A stretch of 64,000 bases of DNA from Bacteroidales bacterium UBA6828 (GCA_002452095.1 DKEG01000026.1:1-64000), one strand, 5' to 3'. Shown: positions 54,131-62,433, numbered from the stretch's first letter. Notes: a model not told the origin generated them from the letters alone. Numbers and translations are program-made.

Positions 54131-54577
54131 ATGGAAATAAATGTTTGCACCAATAGAACAGAAGCATTGACGAACCAGTTTGTCGGGCTGTGGGACAGGA
54201 GCGTGCGGGTGTCGCACGGCTTTCTGACCGAGAGCGACATCGCCCGTTTGCGCCCTGTGGTACGGCAGGCGGTACAAGAGATACCCGTATTGACAATAGC
54301 AACGGACGGCAAAGATATAGTCGGTTTTATGGGTGTAGCAGAGCGGAAGATAGAGATGCTGCTTGTCTCGCCCGAGTACAATGGCAAAGGCGTAGGCGGC
54401 AGGTTGCTGCGCTATGCCATCAGCGAACAGGGAGCGCAATACATTGATGTAAACGAGCAGAACCCGCTGGCGGCAGCCATGTACGAACACATCGGCTTTC
54501 GGGTGTATGAACGCAGCGAGACCGACGACCAAGGGCAGCCGTTCCCGATATTGCGAATGAAACTGAAAGACAAATAA
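54131..54577 (+). CDS. GNAT-family N-acetyltransferase
   Basis: A 148-residue protein. The acetyl-CoA-binding motif is YNGKGVGGRLL (about 80-90), preceded by the beta strand IEMLLVSP and followed by NPLAAAMYEHIGFRVYERS, which is typical of GNAT enzymes. The acceptor is unknown. It stands between the efflux adaptor and a membrane methyltransferase, with no obvious functional tie. Confidence 0.85.
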   Translation: MEINVCTNRTEALTNQFVGLWDRSVRVSHGFLTESDIARLRPVVRQAVQEIPVLTIATDGKDIVGFMGVAERKIEMLLVSPEYNGKGVGGRLLRYAISEQGAQYIDVNEQNPLAAAMYEHIGFRVYERSETDDQGQPFPILRMKLKDK

Positions 54578-54585
54578 CAAAACCA

Positions 54586-54620
54586 ACAAAACCTGTCTTG
54601 CGGCGCAACACGCGCCGCGC
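54586..54620 (-). repeat. GTGTT-loop hairpin repeat, copy 2
   Basis: On the minus strand: stem CGGCGC, loop GTGTT, stem GCGCCG, tail CAAGACAGGTTTTGT. Compare 18395-18422 and 60484-60512. Confidence 0.65.
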
Positions 54621-54653
54621 TTGTCGTCAAATATATTCAAAAATTAACCAAAT

Positions 54654-55250
54654 ATGCTTATGCTGACAAAGATTACAGCCTTTGCCCTGTTGGCAAACTT
54701 CTATGCGGTCTATTTCGGCAAGAAAGCCGCCCAACGCAAACAGGGCATACAGACCAACCAAATAGGTGTGGGCAGCAAACCCAAACGGGTGCTGCGGATA
54801 GAGCGGTTGATGGGCATAGCCACTCTGCTGGTCGTGCCGGTGGAAGTGTTGAGTATCATTGTTTTCCCGCAATGGACGTTGGTTTCCTGCCTGTGTGATT
54901 GCCCTGCTTTGCAATGGGCGGGACTGATAATAGCGGCATTGGGACTGGTGTTTTTCATCATCGCCGTACTGACGATGGCGGACAGTTGGCGGGCGGGCAT
55001 ACCGGAGAAAGACCAAACGCAACTGGTGCAAAGCGGTATCTATCGCATCAGCCGCAATCCCGCTTTCGTAGGGTTCGACCTGATGTATATCGGGCTGTTG
55101 CTGGCGTTCCCGAACCTGCTGCATCTGGTGTTCGCCCTCTTTCCCGTGGTAATGCTCCACTTGCAGATACTCCAAGAGGAAGCCTATTGCTGCGCCACCT
55201 TCGGCGCACCATATAAGGCGTATTGCAAGAAAGTAAGGCGATACCTTTAA
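54654..55250 (+). CDS. Membrane methyltransferase-like protein (ICMT/PEMT family)
   Basis: A 198-residue protein with about five hydrophobic segments. The C-terminal block LVQSGIYRISRNPAFVGFDLMYIG ... QILQEEAYCCATFGAPYKAYCKKVRRYL is the signature of isoprenylcysteine carboxyl methyltransferase-like and phospholipid methyltransferase-like proteins, with the RNPxF and E...FGxxY motifs. Substrate not known. Confidence 0.82.
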   Translation: MLMLTKITAFALLANFYAVYFGKKAAQRKQGIQTNQIGVGSKPKRVLRIERLMGIATLLVVPVEVLSIIVFPQWTLVSCLCDCPALQWAGLIIAALGLVFFIIAVLTMADSWRAGIPEKDQTQLVQSGIYRISRNPAFVGFDLMYIGLLLAFPNLLHLVFALFPVVMLHLQILQEEAYCCATFGAPYKAYCKKVRRYL

Positions 55251-55376
55251 TGATGAATGAAGAATGGAGCGGGGTAGAAAAAAATACGTTTGAGATTTAA
55301 CTTTTGGCGGTTGGGTGCATCTTACAGATAGAAGTGCATTTCTAAACCATAAGTTAAACTCTAAAAAACAACAAGT

Positions 55377-55805
55377 ATGAAACGTTATTTCATTATGGTG
55401 CTGGTACTGGTATGCAGTATGAGTATCGTAGCAGAAGACAACTTGGGCAAGGAACAGAAACGTGCTGCCCGCGAACAACAGTTAACCGAGCAGACGAATG
55501 CGTACATTACGCAGTTCGGCTTGACGGGCGAACAGGCGGAGCGTTTCCGCAATATCTACACCGACTACAGCAAGAAACTGCAAGGCGTGAAACTGCTATA
55601 CAAAAAAGACAAGTCGCCTGCCGCTCCGACCGAGGATGAGATAGAGGCGGCTATACGCAGACGCTTTGAGCGTCAGCGGAGTATTCTGAATATCCGCGAG
55701 GAGTACTACCATAAACTGCGTACCGTATTGACCCCCTCGCAGATACAGCAGATTTATGACGATGAGCAGGTGCGCAAAGGGCAGTTGCAAAAGCAGAATA
55801 AATGA
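55377..55805 (+). CDS. Spy/CpxP-like periplasmic protein
   Basis: A 142-residue protein with signal peptide MKRYFIMVLVLVCSMSIVAE. The rest is helical and charged. FGLTGEQAERFRNIYTDY and RTVLTPSQIQQIYDDE are two LTxxQ-like motifs placed as in the Spy/CpxP/CnrX group, whose members are periplasmic chaperones or metal sensors. It overlaps the sigma-factor gene by four bases (ATGA). The position beside an ECF sigma factor and an RND metal pump suggests a sensor role, which is inference. Confidence 0.72.
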   Translation: MKRYFIMVLVLVCSMSIVAEDNLGKEQKRAAREQQLTEQTNAYITQFGLTGEQAERFRNIYTDYSKKLQGVKLLYKKDKSPAAPTEDEIEAAIRRRFERQRSILNIREEYYHKLRTVLTPSQIQQIYDDEQVRKGQLQKQNK

Positions 55806-56419
55806 TGATTGACAGATTGGTCAAGACATATAACCAGCCGCTGTACCGCTATTTGAGGCGTATGCTCCGCAACAGCGAGGACGCCAAGGACGTGCTGCAA
55901 AACACATGGCTGCAGGTGTACACCCATATCGGAGAACTGCGCGAGCAGTCCTCCGAGCGGGCGTATCTGTATCGTGTGGCGACCAACTGCGCCTATATGT
56001 GGCTTCGCAATGAACAGCCGTTGGAGTCGATAGACGATGTGGACGAATCGGTATTGCAGACATTGCATAGCGAACCCGATATAGAACTTGGGCAGGAGTT
56101 GCTGGCACGATTGGAGCAGACGATATTGCGCCTACCGCCTACGCAACGGGCGATATTCAACCTGCGCTACCACGAGGATATGTCGTATGAAGAGATAGCC
56201 GAGATTACCCAATCGACGGTAGGGGCGGCGAAGACGAACTATAGTCTGGCGAAGCGCAAAATCAGCGGTTGGTTGACGGCAATGGTATCGTCGGTGCTGC
56301 TGGTGGTTACTCTCGGTATCGCCTGGGGACGATACGAGAACCGACCTTCGGCAGGAGAGATAGTGTATGCTTCCGATGACTGGACGGAGTTCGCAAATGA
56401 TGATTTATTCTTGGAATGA
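55802..56419 (+). CDS. ECF sigma factor with C-terminal membrane segment
   Basis: A 205-residue protein. Sigma region 2 is about 5-75 (YNQPLYRYLRRMLRNSEDAKDVLQNTWLQVYTHI, RAYLYRVATNCAYMWLR). Region 4 is about 95-155 (LRLPPTQRAIFNLRYHEDMSYEEIAEITQSTVGAAKTNYSLAKRKI). A hydrophobic segment, TAMVSSVLLVVTLGIAW (about 160-177), and a short acidic tail follow. Ordinary ECF factors end after region 4. The tail may tether the factor to the membrane, as a separate anti-sigma usually does. It overlaps the Spy-like gene (ATGA) and the hydrolase gene (ATGATGA), so the three are translationally coupled. Confidence 0.85.
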   Translation: MMIDRLVKTYNQPLYRYLRRMLRNSEDAKDVLQNTWLQVYTHIGELREQSSERAYLYRVATNCAYMWLRNEQPLESIDDVDESVLQTLHSEPDIELGQELLARLEQTILRLPPTQRAIFNLRYHEDMSYEEIAEITQSTVGAAKTNYSLAKRKISGWLTAMVSSVLLVVTLGIAWGRYENRPSAGEIVYASDDWTEFANDDLFLE

Positions 56420-57264
56420 TGAAACGGATGGTATTGGCACTGATGTGCGTGCTGAGCCTTGGGGCTATGGCACAGACGGAGACGGTGTTCACCAAAGAGC
56501 AGTTTCCGCTGAATAGCGGAGCGGTGTTACCCTACCGGCAGATGCGGATAGCGGGCGAGAAACCGATGCTTGTAATTTACCTGCACGGCGGCAGCAGTTG
56601 CGGCACGGACAACGAGACACAGATGGGCGAACCGGGTATAGACTCAATAGCATGGTACCTGATAGAGCAAGCCCTTCCTGCTGTTTTTGTAGTACCGCAA
56701 TGCAGCAACCGCACCAAAGGTTGGGGCGGAATGGCAAGCGATGTGAAACGGCTGATAGACTATGTGGCGCAACAGGAGGCGGCAGACACAACACGCATCT
56801 ATATCTTTGGCGGCAGTATGGGCGGCACGGGGACATGGAAAATGCTGTCGCTCTACCCCGATTACTTTGCTGCGGCTATGCCGTGTGCCGGCAACCCGAA
56901 AGGGATGAGTGCAGAGAACATCGCCACTACGCCGGTCTATACCGTAATGGGGCTGGCGGACAAGATAATGGGCAGCGATGTGCGCACAACGGTGGAGACG
57001 CTGGTCGGGCAGTTGGAGGCTATGGGCGACGAGGTCAGGTATGAGACTGTGGCGGGGTGGACGCACGAGACGACCTGTATTCAGAGTTATTCCGCGGAGC
57101 GGTTGGACTGGGTGTTCAGCCACAAGCGGGGACAGACCACCGACCTGATAATATCCCCGATAGACAGCACAGACGAGGCGTGGTATGATCTATCGGGGCG
57201 GTGTTTTATAGTACCGCCGAGCCACGGCGTATATATCCATAGGGGAAAGAAAGTAGTATTCTGA
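56416..57264 (+). CDS. Secreted alpha/beta hydrolase (esterase-like)
   Basis: A 282-residue protein with signal peptide MMKRMVLALMCVLSLGAMAQ. The fold signs are LVIYLHGGSSCG (oxyanion region), nucleophile elbow FGGSMGGTGTW (about 133-143), a likely Asp in GLADKIMG and a His in GWTHETT. It resembles the feruloyl/PHB-depolymerase-like esterases. The last 28 residues (AWYDLSGRCFIVPPSHGVYIHRGKKVVF) match the YDLSGR...GIYIxxGKKV tails of Bacteroidales exported proteins. The substrate is unknown. It is coupled to the sigma gene by overlap and is 20 bases before the pump gene. Confidence 0.78.
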   Translation: MMKRMVLALMCVLSLGAMAQTETVFTKEQFPLNSGAVLPYRQMRIAGEKPMLVIYLHGGSSCGTDNETQMGEPGIDSIAWYLIEQALPAVFVVPQCSNRTKGWGGMASDVKRLIDYVAQQEAADTTRIYIFGGSMGGTGTWKMLSLYPDYFAAAMPCAGNPKGMSAENIATTPVYTVMGLADKIMGSDVRTTVETLVGQLEAMGDEVRYETVAGWTHETTCIQSYSAERLDWVFSHKRGQTTDLIISPIDSTDEAWYDLSGRCFIVPPSHGVYIHRGKKVVF

Positions 57265-57284
57265 GTGAAATAAAAGTATTGTGT

Positions 57285-60200
57285 ATGCTGAATAAAATTA
57301 TCCGGTTTGCCTTGCAGAACAGGCTTGCCATTGTGGTGGCGGCGTTGATTATCCTCTGTGCGGGCGTGTACAACGTGCGTGAGATGGACGTGGACGTGTT
57401 CCCCGACCTGAACGCCCCCACGGTGGTGGTGATGACCGAAGCCACGGGTATGGCACCCGAGGAGGTGGAGCGGCTTGTAACGTTCCCTATAGAGACGGCG
57501 GTGAACGGGGCGACCGATGTGCGGCGCGTGCGCTCGTCGTCCACCACGGGTTTCTCGGTGGTATGGGTGGAGTTTGACTGGGGTACGGACATCTACCGCG
57601 CCCGGCAGATAGTGAGCGAGAAACTCGCCACGGTGTCGGAGTCGCTGCCCGACTATGTGGGGCGACCTATACTGGGGCCCCAGTCGTCTATCCTCGGCGA
57701 GGTGCTGATTATCGGTCTGACCGCCGACTCCGTGACCACGCAGGAGCAGTTGCGCACCATTGCCGACTGGACGATACGTCCGCGGTTGCTCTCCACGGGC
57801 GGCGTGGCGCAGGTGGCGGTGATGGGCGGCGACATACGCGAATACCAGATACAGATTGACCCCAACCGCATGCGCACCTACCATGTGGCACTCGACGACC
57901 TGCTTGCTGCCGTACGCGGTATGAACCAAAACGCCTCGGGCGGCGTGCTGTACGAGTACGGCAACGAATACATCATCCGCGGGGCACTCTCCACCAACGA
58001 CCTCGACCTGCTCGGGCAGGCTGCCGTACCCACCACCGACGGCGGTACGGTGCGCTTGGAGCAGGTGGCTACGGTGGCTATCGGTGCGCAGACGCCTAAG
58101 TTAGGCTTGGCATCGGTGAAGGGCAAACCCGCCGTGCTGCTGACCGTTACCAAGCAGCCGAACACCGGCACTATCGAACTGACGGAGCATCTGGACAAAG
58201 CAATAGAGGAACTCAAAACGCAACTGCCCGCCGATGTGGTGATTTCGACCGACATCTTCCGCCAGAAGAACTTTATCGATAGTTCTATCGGCAATATCAA
58301 GAAGTCGCTCTGGGAGGGGGCATTGTTTGTCATACTGGTGCTGTTTATCTTCCTGCAGAACGGGCGGACGACGCTTATTTCGCTCGTCTCGATACCTATG
58401 TCGCTACTGATAACGATACTCGTCATGCGCCTTTTCGGACTGAATATCAACACGATGAGTATCGGCGGTATGGCGATAGCCATCGGCTCGTTGGTGGACG
58501 ACGCGATAGTGGACGTGGAGAATGTGTATAAGCACCTGCGGCAGAACGCCCTGTTGCCACGGGAGAAGCGGCTGCCGGTGCGCGAGGTGGTGTTCAATGC
58601 ATCGTATGAGGTACGTATGCCCGTTATCAACTCCACGTTTATCATTGTGGTCAGTTTCGTGCCGCTGTTCCTCTTGTCGGGTATGGAGGGACGTATGCTT
58701 GCGCCGCTCGGTGTGGCGTTTATCGTGTCGCTGTTCGCTTCCACATTAGTCGCACTGACGCTTACGCCCGTACTATGCTCCTACCTGCTCGGTACGGAGC
58801 GTGCTATGCGCCATGCCGACCGCGAACCGCGGTTGGTACAGGGGTTGCGCAAGGTATATACCCGCGCCTTGGAGGGTGCCTTGGCGCACAAGAAAGCCGT
58901 ACTGGGCGTTACGTTCTCGCTCTTTGCCGCGGCGGCGGTAGGGTTCTGCTTCTTCGGACATAGTTTCCTGCCGGGCTTCAATGAGGGCTCGTTCACTATC
59001 AATGTCAGCACCCTGCCGGGCGTGTCGCTCGAGGAATCGGACGCCATAGGGCGCAAGGCGGAGGAGATACTGCTCTCGGTGCCGGAGATACAGACCGTGG
59101 CACGCAAGACGGGGCGTGCCGAATTGGACGAACACGCCTTGGGCGTGAACACCTCGGAGATAGAGGCGCCGTTTGAACTCAAAGACCGCTCCAAAGAGGA
59201 GGTGATGGCGGAGATACGCCAAAAGATGAGCGTGCTATCGGGTATCAACTTGGAGATAGGGCAGCCTATCTCCCACCGTATCGATGCCATGCTGTCGGGT
59301 ACGCAGTCGAACATCGCCATCAAGGTGTTCGGTAGCGACCTCAACAAGATGTACCAACTGGGCAATCAGATAAAGGCGGCTATCGCCGGCGTGGACGGTG
59401 TGGCGGACTTGAACGTGGAGCAACAGGTGGAACGCCCGCAGTTGCTCATCACTCCGCGGCGCGATATGCTGGCGCGGTACGGCATCTCGCCTGCCGAGTT
59501 CGCCGAGCAGATAGATGTGCTGTTGGGCGGCAGCGTGGTGTCGCAGGTCTATGAGGGCAGCAAAGCCTTCGACCTCGTGGTGCGCCTCAACCCCGCCGAG
59601 CGTGCCACGATGGACGACATACGCGACATCTGTATCTCTACCGCCACGGCGGCTGTACCGCTCTCGTCGCTGGCGGACGTGCGCTCCGCTATGGGACCGA
59701 ACACCATCAACCGCGAGAACGTGAGCCGCAAGTTGGTCGTCTCTGCTAATGTAACCAACGGAGACCTGCGCGGGGCGGTGAACGATATACAGCGGATTAT
59801 CAGCGAACAAATCACGCTGCCCGAGGGCTACCATATCGAGTACGGCGGTCAGTTCGAGAGTGAGGAGAAAGCGTCCCGCACGATTGCGCTGGCTACGATA
59901 GGGGCGTTGATAGTCATCTTCCTGTTGCTGTTTATGCAGTTCCGTGATATGCGTCAGGCGGTGGTCGTGCTGTGCAACCTGCCGTTGGCGCTGATGGGCG
60001 GTGTGCTGGCGGTTGCCTTGGACGGCGGCGTGCTGAGTATCCCCGCCCTGATAGGCTTCATCTCGCTCTTCGGTATCGCCACGCGCAACGGTATGCTGCT
60101 CATTGAGCGGTACAACGACCTCTCCCGCGAGGGACTGCCGCTGCATCAGCGTATCGTGCAAGGTTCGGCAGACCGACTGAACCCTATCCTGATGACTGCT

Positions 60201-60386
60201 CTCACCACCGCCTTGTCGCTTATCCCGCTGGCACTCGGCGGAGACCTCCCCGGCAACGAGATACAGAGCCCGATGGCAAAGGTCATCCTCTTCGGACTCT
60301 TGTCCTCCACACTGCTCAACGGATTCATCATACCGATTATGTACTCGCTCGTCGAGAGCAAACACCCCCATACCGACAATAAATGA
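57285..60386 (+). CDS. Heavy-metal efflux RND pump, CusA/CzcA family
   Basis: About 1033 residues from ATG 57285. It has twelve predicted membrane segments in the RND order. N-terminal DVDVFPDLNAPTVVVMTEATGMAPEEVERLVTFPIE and GGMAIAIGSLVDDAIVDVENVYKHLR are typical of heavy-metal (HME) rather than drug pumps. GLFGIATRNGML-type sequence is at TM8-TM10. It drives metal ions or small cations from periplasm to outside using protons, with the adaptor at 52911 and the channel at 60532. Exact metal cannot be decided by eye. Confidence 0.93.
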   Translation: MLNKIIRFALQNRLAIVVAALIILCAGVYNVREMDVDVFPDLNAPTVVVMTEATGMAPEEVERLVTFPIETAVNGATDVRRVRSSSTTGFSVVWVEFDWGTDIYRARQIVSEKLATVSESLPDYVGRPILGPQSSILGEVLIIGLTADSVTTQEQLRTIADWTIRPRLLSTGGVAQVAVMGGDIREYQIQIDPNRMRTYHVALDDLLAAVRGMNQNASGGVLYEYGNEYIIRGALSTNDLDLLGQAAVPTTDGGTVRLEQVATVAIGAQTPKLGLASVKGKPAVLLTVTKQPNTGTIELTEHLDKAIEELKTQLPADVVISTDIFRQKNFIDSSIGNIKKSLWEGALFVILVLFIFLQNGRTTLISLVSIPMSLLITILVMRLFGLNINTMSIGGMAIAIGSLVDDAIVDVENVYKHLRQNALLPREKRLPVREVVFNASYEVRMPVINSTFIIVVSFVPLFLLSGMEGRMLAPLGVAFIVSLFASTLVALTLTPVLCSYLLGTERAMRHADREPRLVQGLRKVYTRALEGALAHKKAVLGVTFSLFAAAAVGFCFFGHSFLPGFNEGSFTINVSTLPGVSLEESDAIGRKAEEILLSVPEIQTVARKTGRAELDEHALGVNTSEIEAPFELKDRSKEEVMAEIRQKMSVLSGINLEIGQPISHRIDAMLSGTQSNIAIKVFGSDLNKMYQLGNQIKAAIAGVDGVADLNVEQQVERPQLLITPRRDMLARYGISPAEFAEQIDVLLGGSVVSQVYEGSKAFDLVVRLNPAERATMDDIRDICISTATAAVPLSSLADVRSAMGPNTINRENVSRKLVVSANVTNGDLRGAVNDIQRIISEQITLPEGYHIEYGGQFESEEKASRTIALATIGALIVIFLLLFMQFRDMRQAVVVLCNLPLALMGGVLAVALDGGVLSIPALIGFISLFGIATRNGMLLIERYNDLSREGLPLHQRIVQGSADRLNPILMTALTTALSLIPLALGGDLPGNEIQSPMAKVILFGLLSSTLLNGFIIPIMYSLVESKHPHTDNK

Positions 60387-60483
60387 AAATAACTAATGTC
60401 CGTTCCATATAACTTGTAAATATAGAATTTATGGTTAATTTGTGGCAATACGGCGTAGCCGTCCGTTTATATAAACACCCTGC

Positions 60484-60512
60484 CGGCGCGTGTTGTACCG
60501 CAAGAAAGGTTT
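60484..60512 (+). repeat. GTGTT-loop hairpin repeat, copy 3 (degenerate)
   Basis: CGGCGC, GTGTT, GTACCG, then CAAGAAAGGTTTTGT. The stem is partly broken. It lies just before the tolC-family gene. Confidence 0.55.
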
Positions 60513-60531
60513 TGTAAGTTTTGGTTTGTTT

Positions 60532-61713
60532 ATGAATAAGATAAAAACATTGTGCATTGTGCATTGTGCATTGTGCATTGCCATTTGCGCTTCGGCGCAA
60601 GACTGGGCAACTATCCTGCCCGCCATAGAGCAGAACAACAAGTCGCTGCAAGCCCTGCGGCAAGAAGTAGAGGCGGAGAAAGCCGCCAACCACGTGGGTA
60701 TCGCCCCCGCCAACCCCGAGGTGGAATGGAGTTACCTGTGGGGCAGCAATGCGTTGGGCGACCGTATGGACGTTTCGGTGTCGCAGTCGCTGTCGCTGAG
60801 TACGCTCTTCGGCTATCGGTCGCGCCTGGCCAAGCAGCAGGACTTGCGGGCGGACTTGCGCCTGCGGGTGGAGCGCACGGCGGTGCTGTTGCAGGCGCAG
60901 CAGACCTGTATCGACATCGTCTATACCAACGCCATGCTCCACGAGTACGGCAGGCGGCTCGCACATGCACAGACGCTGGCGGACGCCTACCGGCAGAAGT
61001 TCGAGGCGGGCAATGCCAATGCGCTGGAGTACAACAAAGTGCGGCTCAACCTCGCTACCGCGCATGGTGAATACCAACGTCTGCTCACCGAGCGTGGCAC
61101 GCTGACCGACCAACTGACCCTGCTCAACGGCGGCACGCCTATCGCACTCACTGACAGCGTCTTTACGCCCGTACTCCCCCCCGCCGACTTTGATACTTGG
61201 TATGCCGAGGCGGAGACACACAGCCCGATGCTGGCGTATGTGCGGCAGGAGGTGGCAGTGGCGCAAGCCGATGCACGCCTGAGCAAGGCGGAGTGGCTGC
61301 CCGACCTGACACTGGGGTATCAGACGGAGGGCGTGACGGGCGATTATTACCAAGGCGTGTCGGTAGGGTTGTCGGTGCCGCTCTGGCAGAACATTCACCG
61401 TGTGCGCCAAGCCCAAGCCTCAGCGGCAGCGGTGCAACTGCGTGCCGACGAGCGGAAACTGGTGTTTCTCTCCACCTTGCGGGCGCAGTACGCTACCGTA
61501 CAGGGCTTGCAACGGACGTGGCAGGGCTGCTTTGAGGCGTTGCAACTGACCAACAGTGCTGACCTGCTCCTCCAAGCCTTGCAGGCAGGGCAGATTTCGA
61601 TGCTCGAGTATATGATGGAACTCTCTATCTACTACGACGCCACTGCCCAAGCCCTCTCCGCCCAACGCGACTACTACACCGCCCTCGCCGAACTCCAAGC
61701 AGTAACCTTATAA
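60532..61713 (+). CDS. TolC-family outer-membrane efflux channel
   Basis: ATG 60532 gives about 393 residues. Long amphipathic helices and NxxALEYNKVRLNLATAHGEYQ-type repeats fit the TolC/CusC/CzcC family, which forms the outer-membrane tunnel of RND pumps. The hydrophobic core of the signal peptide (LCIVHCALCIAIC) is encoded by four GTGCATT heptamers, the same array type as in nadD and at the ends of coaBC and gltX. It is downstream of the CusA-type pump on the same strand, with 145 bases between. Confidence 0.9.
   Translation: MNKIKTLCIVHCALCIAICASAQDWATILPAIEQNNKSLQALRQEVEAEKAANHVGIAPANPEVEWSYLWGSNALGDRMDVSVSQSLSLSTLFGYRSRLAKQQDLRADLRLRVERTAVLLQAQQTCIDIVYTNAMLHEYGRRLAHAQTLADAYRQKFEAGNANALEYNKVRLNLATAHGEYQRLLTERGTLTDQLTLLNGGTPIALTDSVFTPVLPPADFDTWYAEAETHSPMLAYVRQEVAVAQADARLSKAEWLPDLTLGYQTEGVTGDYYQGVSVGLSVPLWQNIHRVRQAQASAAAVQLRADERKLVFLSTLRAQYATVQGLQRTWQGCFEALQLTNSADLLLQALQAGQISMLEYMMELSIYYDATAQALSAQRDYYTALAELQAVTL
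60549..60583. repeat. Heptamer array encoding a signal-peptide core
   Basis: Four perfect GTGCATT units plus a partial one inside the coding sequence of the TolC-family gene. Confidence 0.9.
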
Positions 61714-61816
61714 CCACCCTCCAAGCCGTAGCATTATAGCCGCCCTCCAAGCAGTAGCATTATAGTCGCCCTGTATCTGTCGTTTGGTTTCTATTCTGTG
61801 TTGTGCCATACTTGCC

Positions 61817-61905
61817 GGGGACGCGGACGCCCCCGTCCGCGGTTTTCCGTAAACGGGAGAACATAGTCGGTTGCTCTCCTCCGCGGTCGGTTTGGCACAA
61901 ACCGC
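61817..61905. repeat. GGGGACGCGGACGCC palindromic repeat, copy 2
   Basis: Two parts: 61817-61856 (GGGGACGCGGACGCC, GTCCGCGG) and 61881-61905 (CGCGGTCGGTTTGGCACAAACC). Both parts correspond to segments of the single copy at 29473-29518. Confidence 0.7.
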
Positions 61906-61923
61906 TCCTTATATTCCTCCTTA

Positions 61924-62003
61924 TTAGGCGTATCAGTCCCATTTGTCCCATTGGACTCATTCGCCCCATTTGGCTTATTAGTCTTATTTGCCTTATTAGG
62001 CGT
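61924..62003. repeat. 9-base array (TTATTAGGC/CCATTTGTC)
   Basis: Eight to nine imperfect 9-base units such as TTATTAGGC, CCATTTGTC, TTATTAGTC. Confidence 0.75.
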
Positions 62004-62014
62004 ATTTTGGGGTA

Positions 62015-62049
62015 TATTGTTTCTTAGCAGGGCGATACCATCGCCCGCT
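62015..62049. repeat. 35-base direct repeat, copy 1
   Basis: TATTGTTTCTTAGCA followed by the hairpin GGGCGA, TACCA, TCGCCC. Identical to 62316-62350. Confidence 0.9.
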
Positions 62050-62065
62050 CCCCCCTTCCCCCTTC

Positions 62066-62109
62066 TCTCTAATCCCTAATCCCTAATCCCTAATCTCTAA
62101 TCTCTAACC
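62066..62109. repeat. Heptamer array (CTAATCC/CTAATCT)
   Basis: Six units of CTAATCC or CTAATCT. Confidence 0.9.
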
Positions 62110-62137
62110 TCCCCGCATCTGTCTCGGAACAACTCCA

Positions 62138-62198
62138 TAAGATAACCAGAACATAACCAGAACATAAGCAGAACATAACCGAAACATAACCGATAGAT
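62138..62198. repeat. 11-base array (ATAACCAGAAC)
   Basis: About five units of ATAACCAGAAC/ATAAGCAGAAC/ATAACCGAAAC. Confidence 0.85.
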
Positions 62199-62249
62199 AT
62201 GAATACTTTCGTAATACTTTGCAGCACACCATCCCGTACCCATATCGTC

Positions 62250-62313
62250 CCCTAATCCCTCCCCTCTAATCTCTAATCTCTAATCTCTAATCCCTTCTCT
62301 CTAACCCCTAATT
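62250..62313. repeat. Second CTAATCY heptamer array
   Basis: Seven or more units of CTAATCT/CTAATCC with interruptions, ending at the second 35-base direct repeat. Confidence 0.85.
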
Positions 62314-62315
62314 AG

Positions 62316-62350
62316 TATTGTTTCTTAGCAGGGCGATACCATCGCCCGCT
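62316..62350. repeat. 35-base direct repeat, copy 2
   Basis: Identical to 62015-62049, 301 bases downstream. Each copy follows one array. Confidence 0.9.
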
Positions 62351-62433
62351 TTATGTTTTTCCAAAAACATACATAAAAACGCGGCTTTGCCATACCTGTT
62401 GATACCATCATATTGAATATAAATGCCTTATGT

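Noticed and set aside
62066..62313. CRISPR-like appearance of repeated units
   Set aside because: Units are 7 to 11 bases and contiguous, with no spacers and no cas genes.
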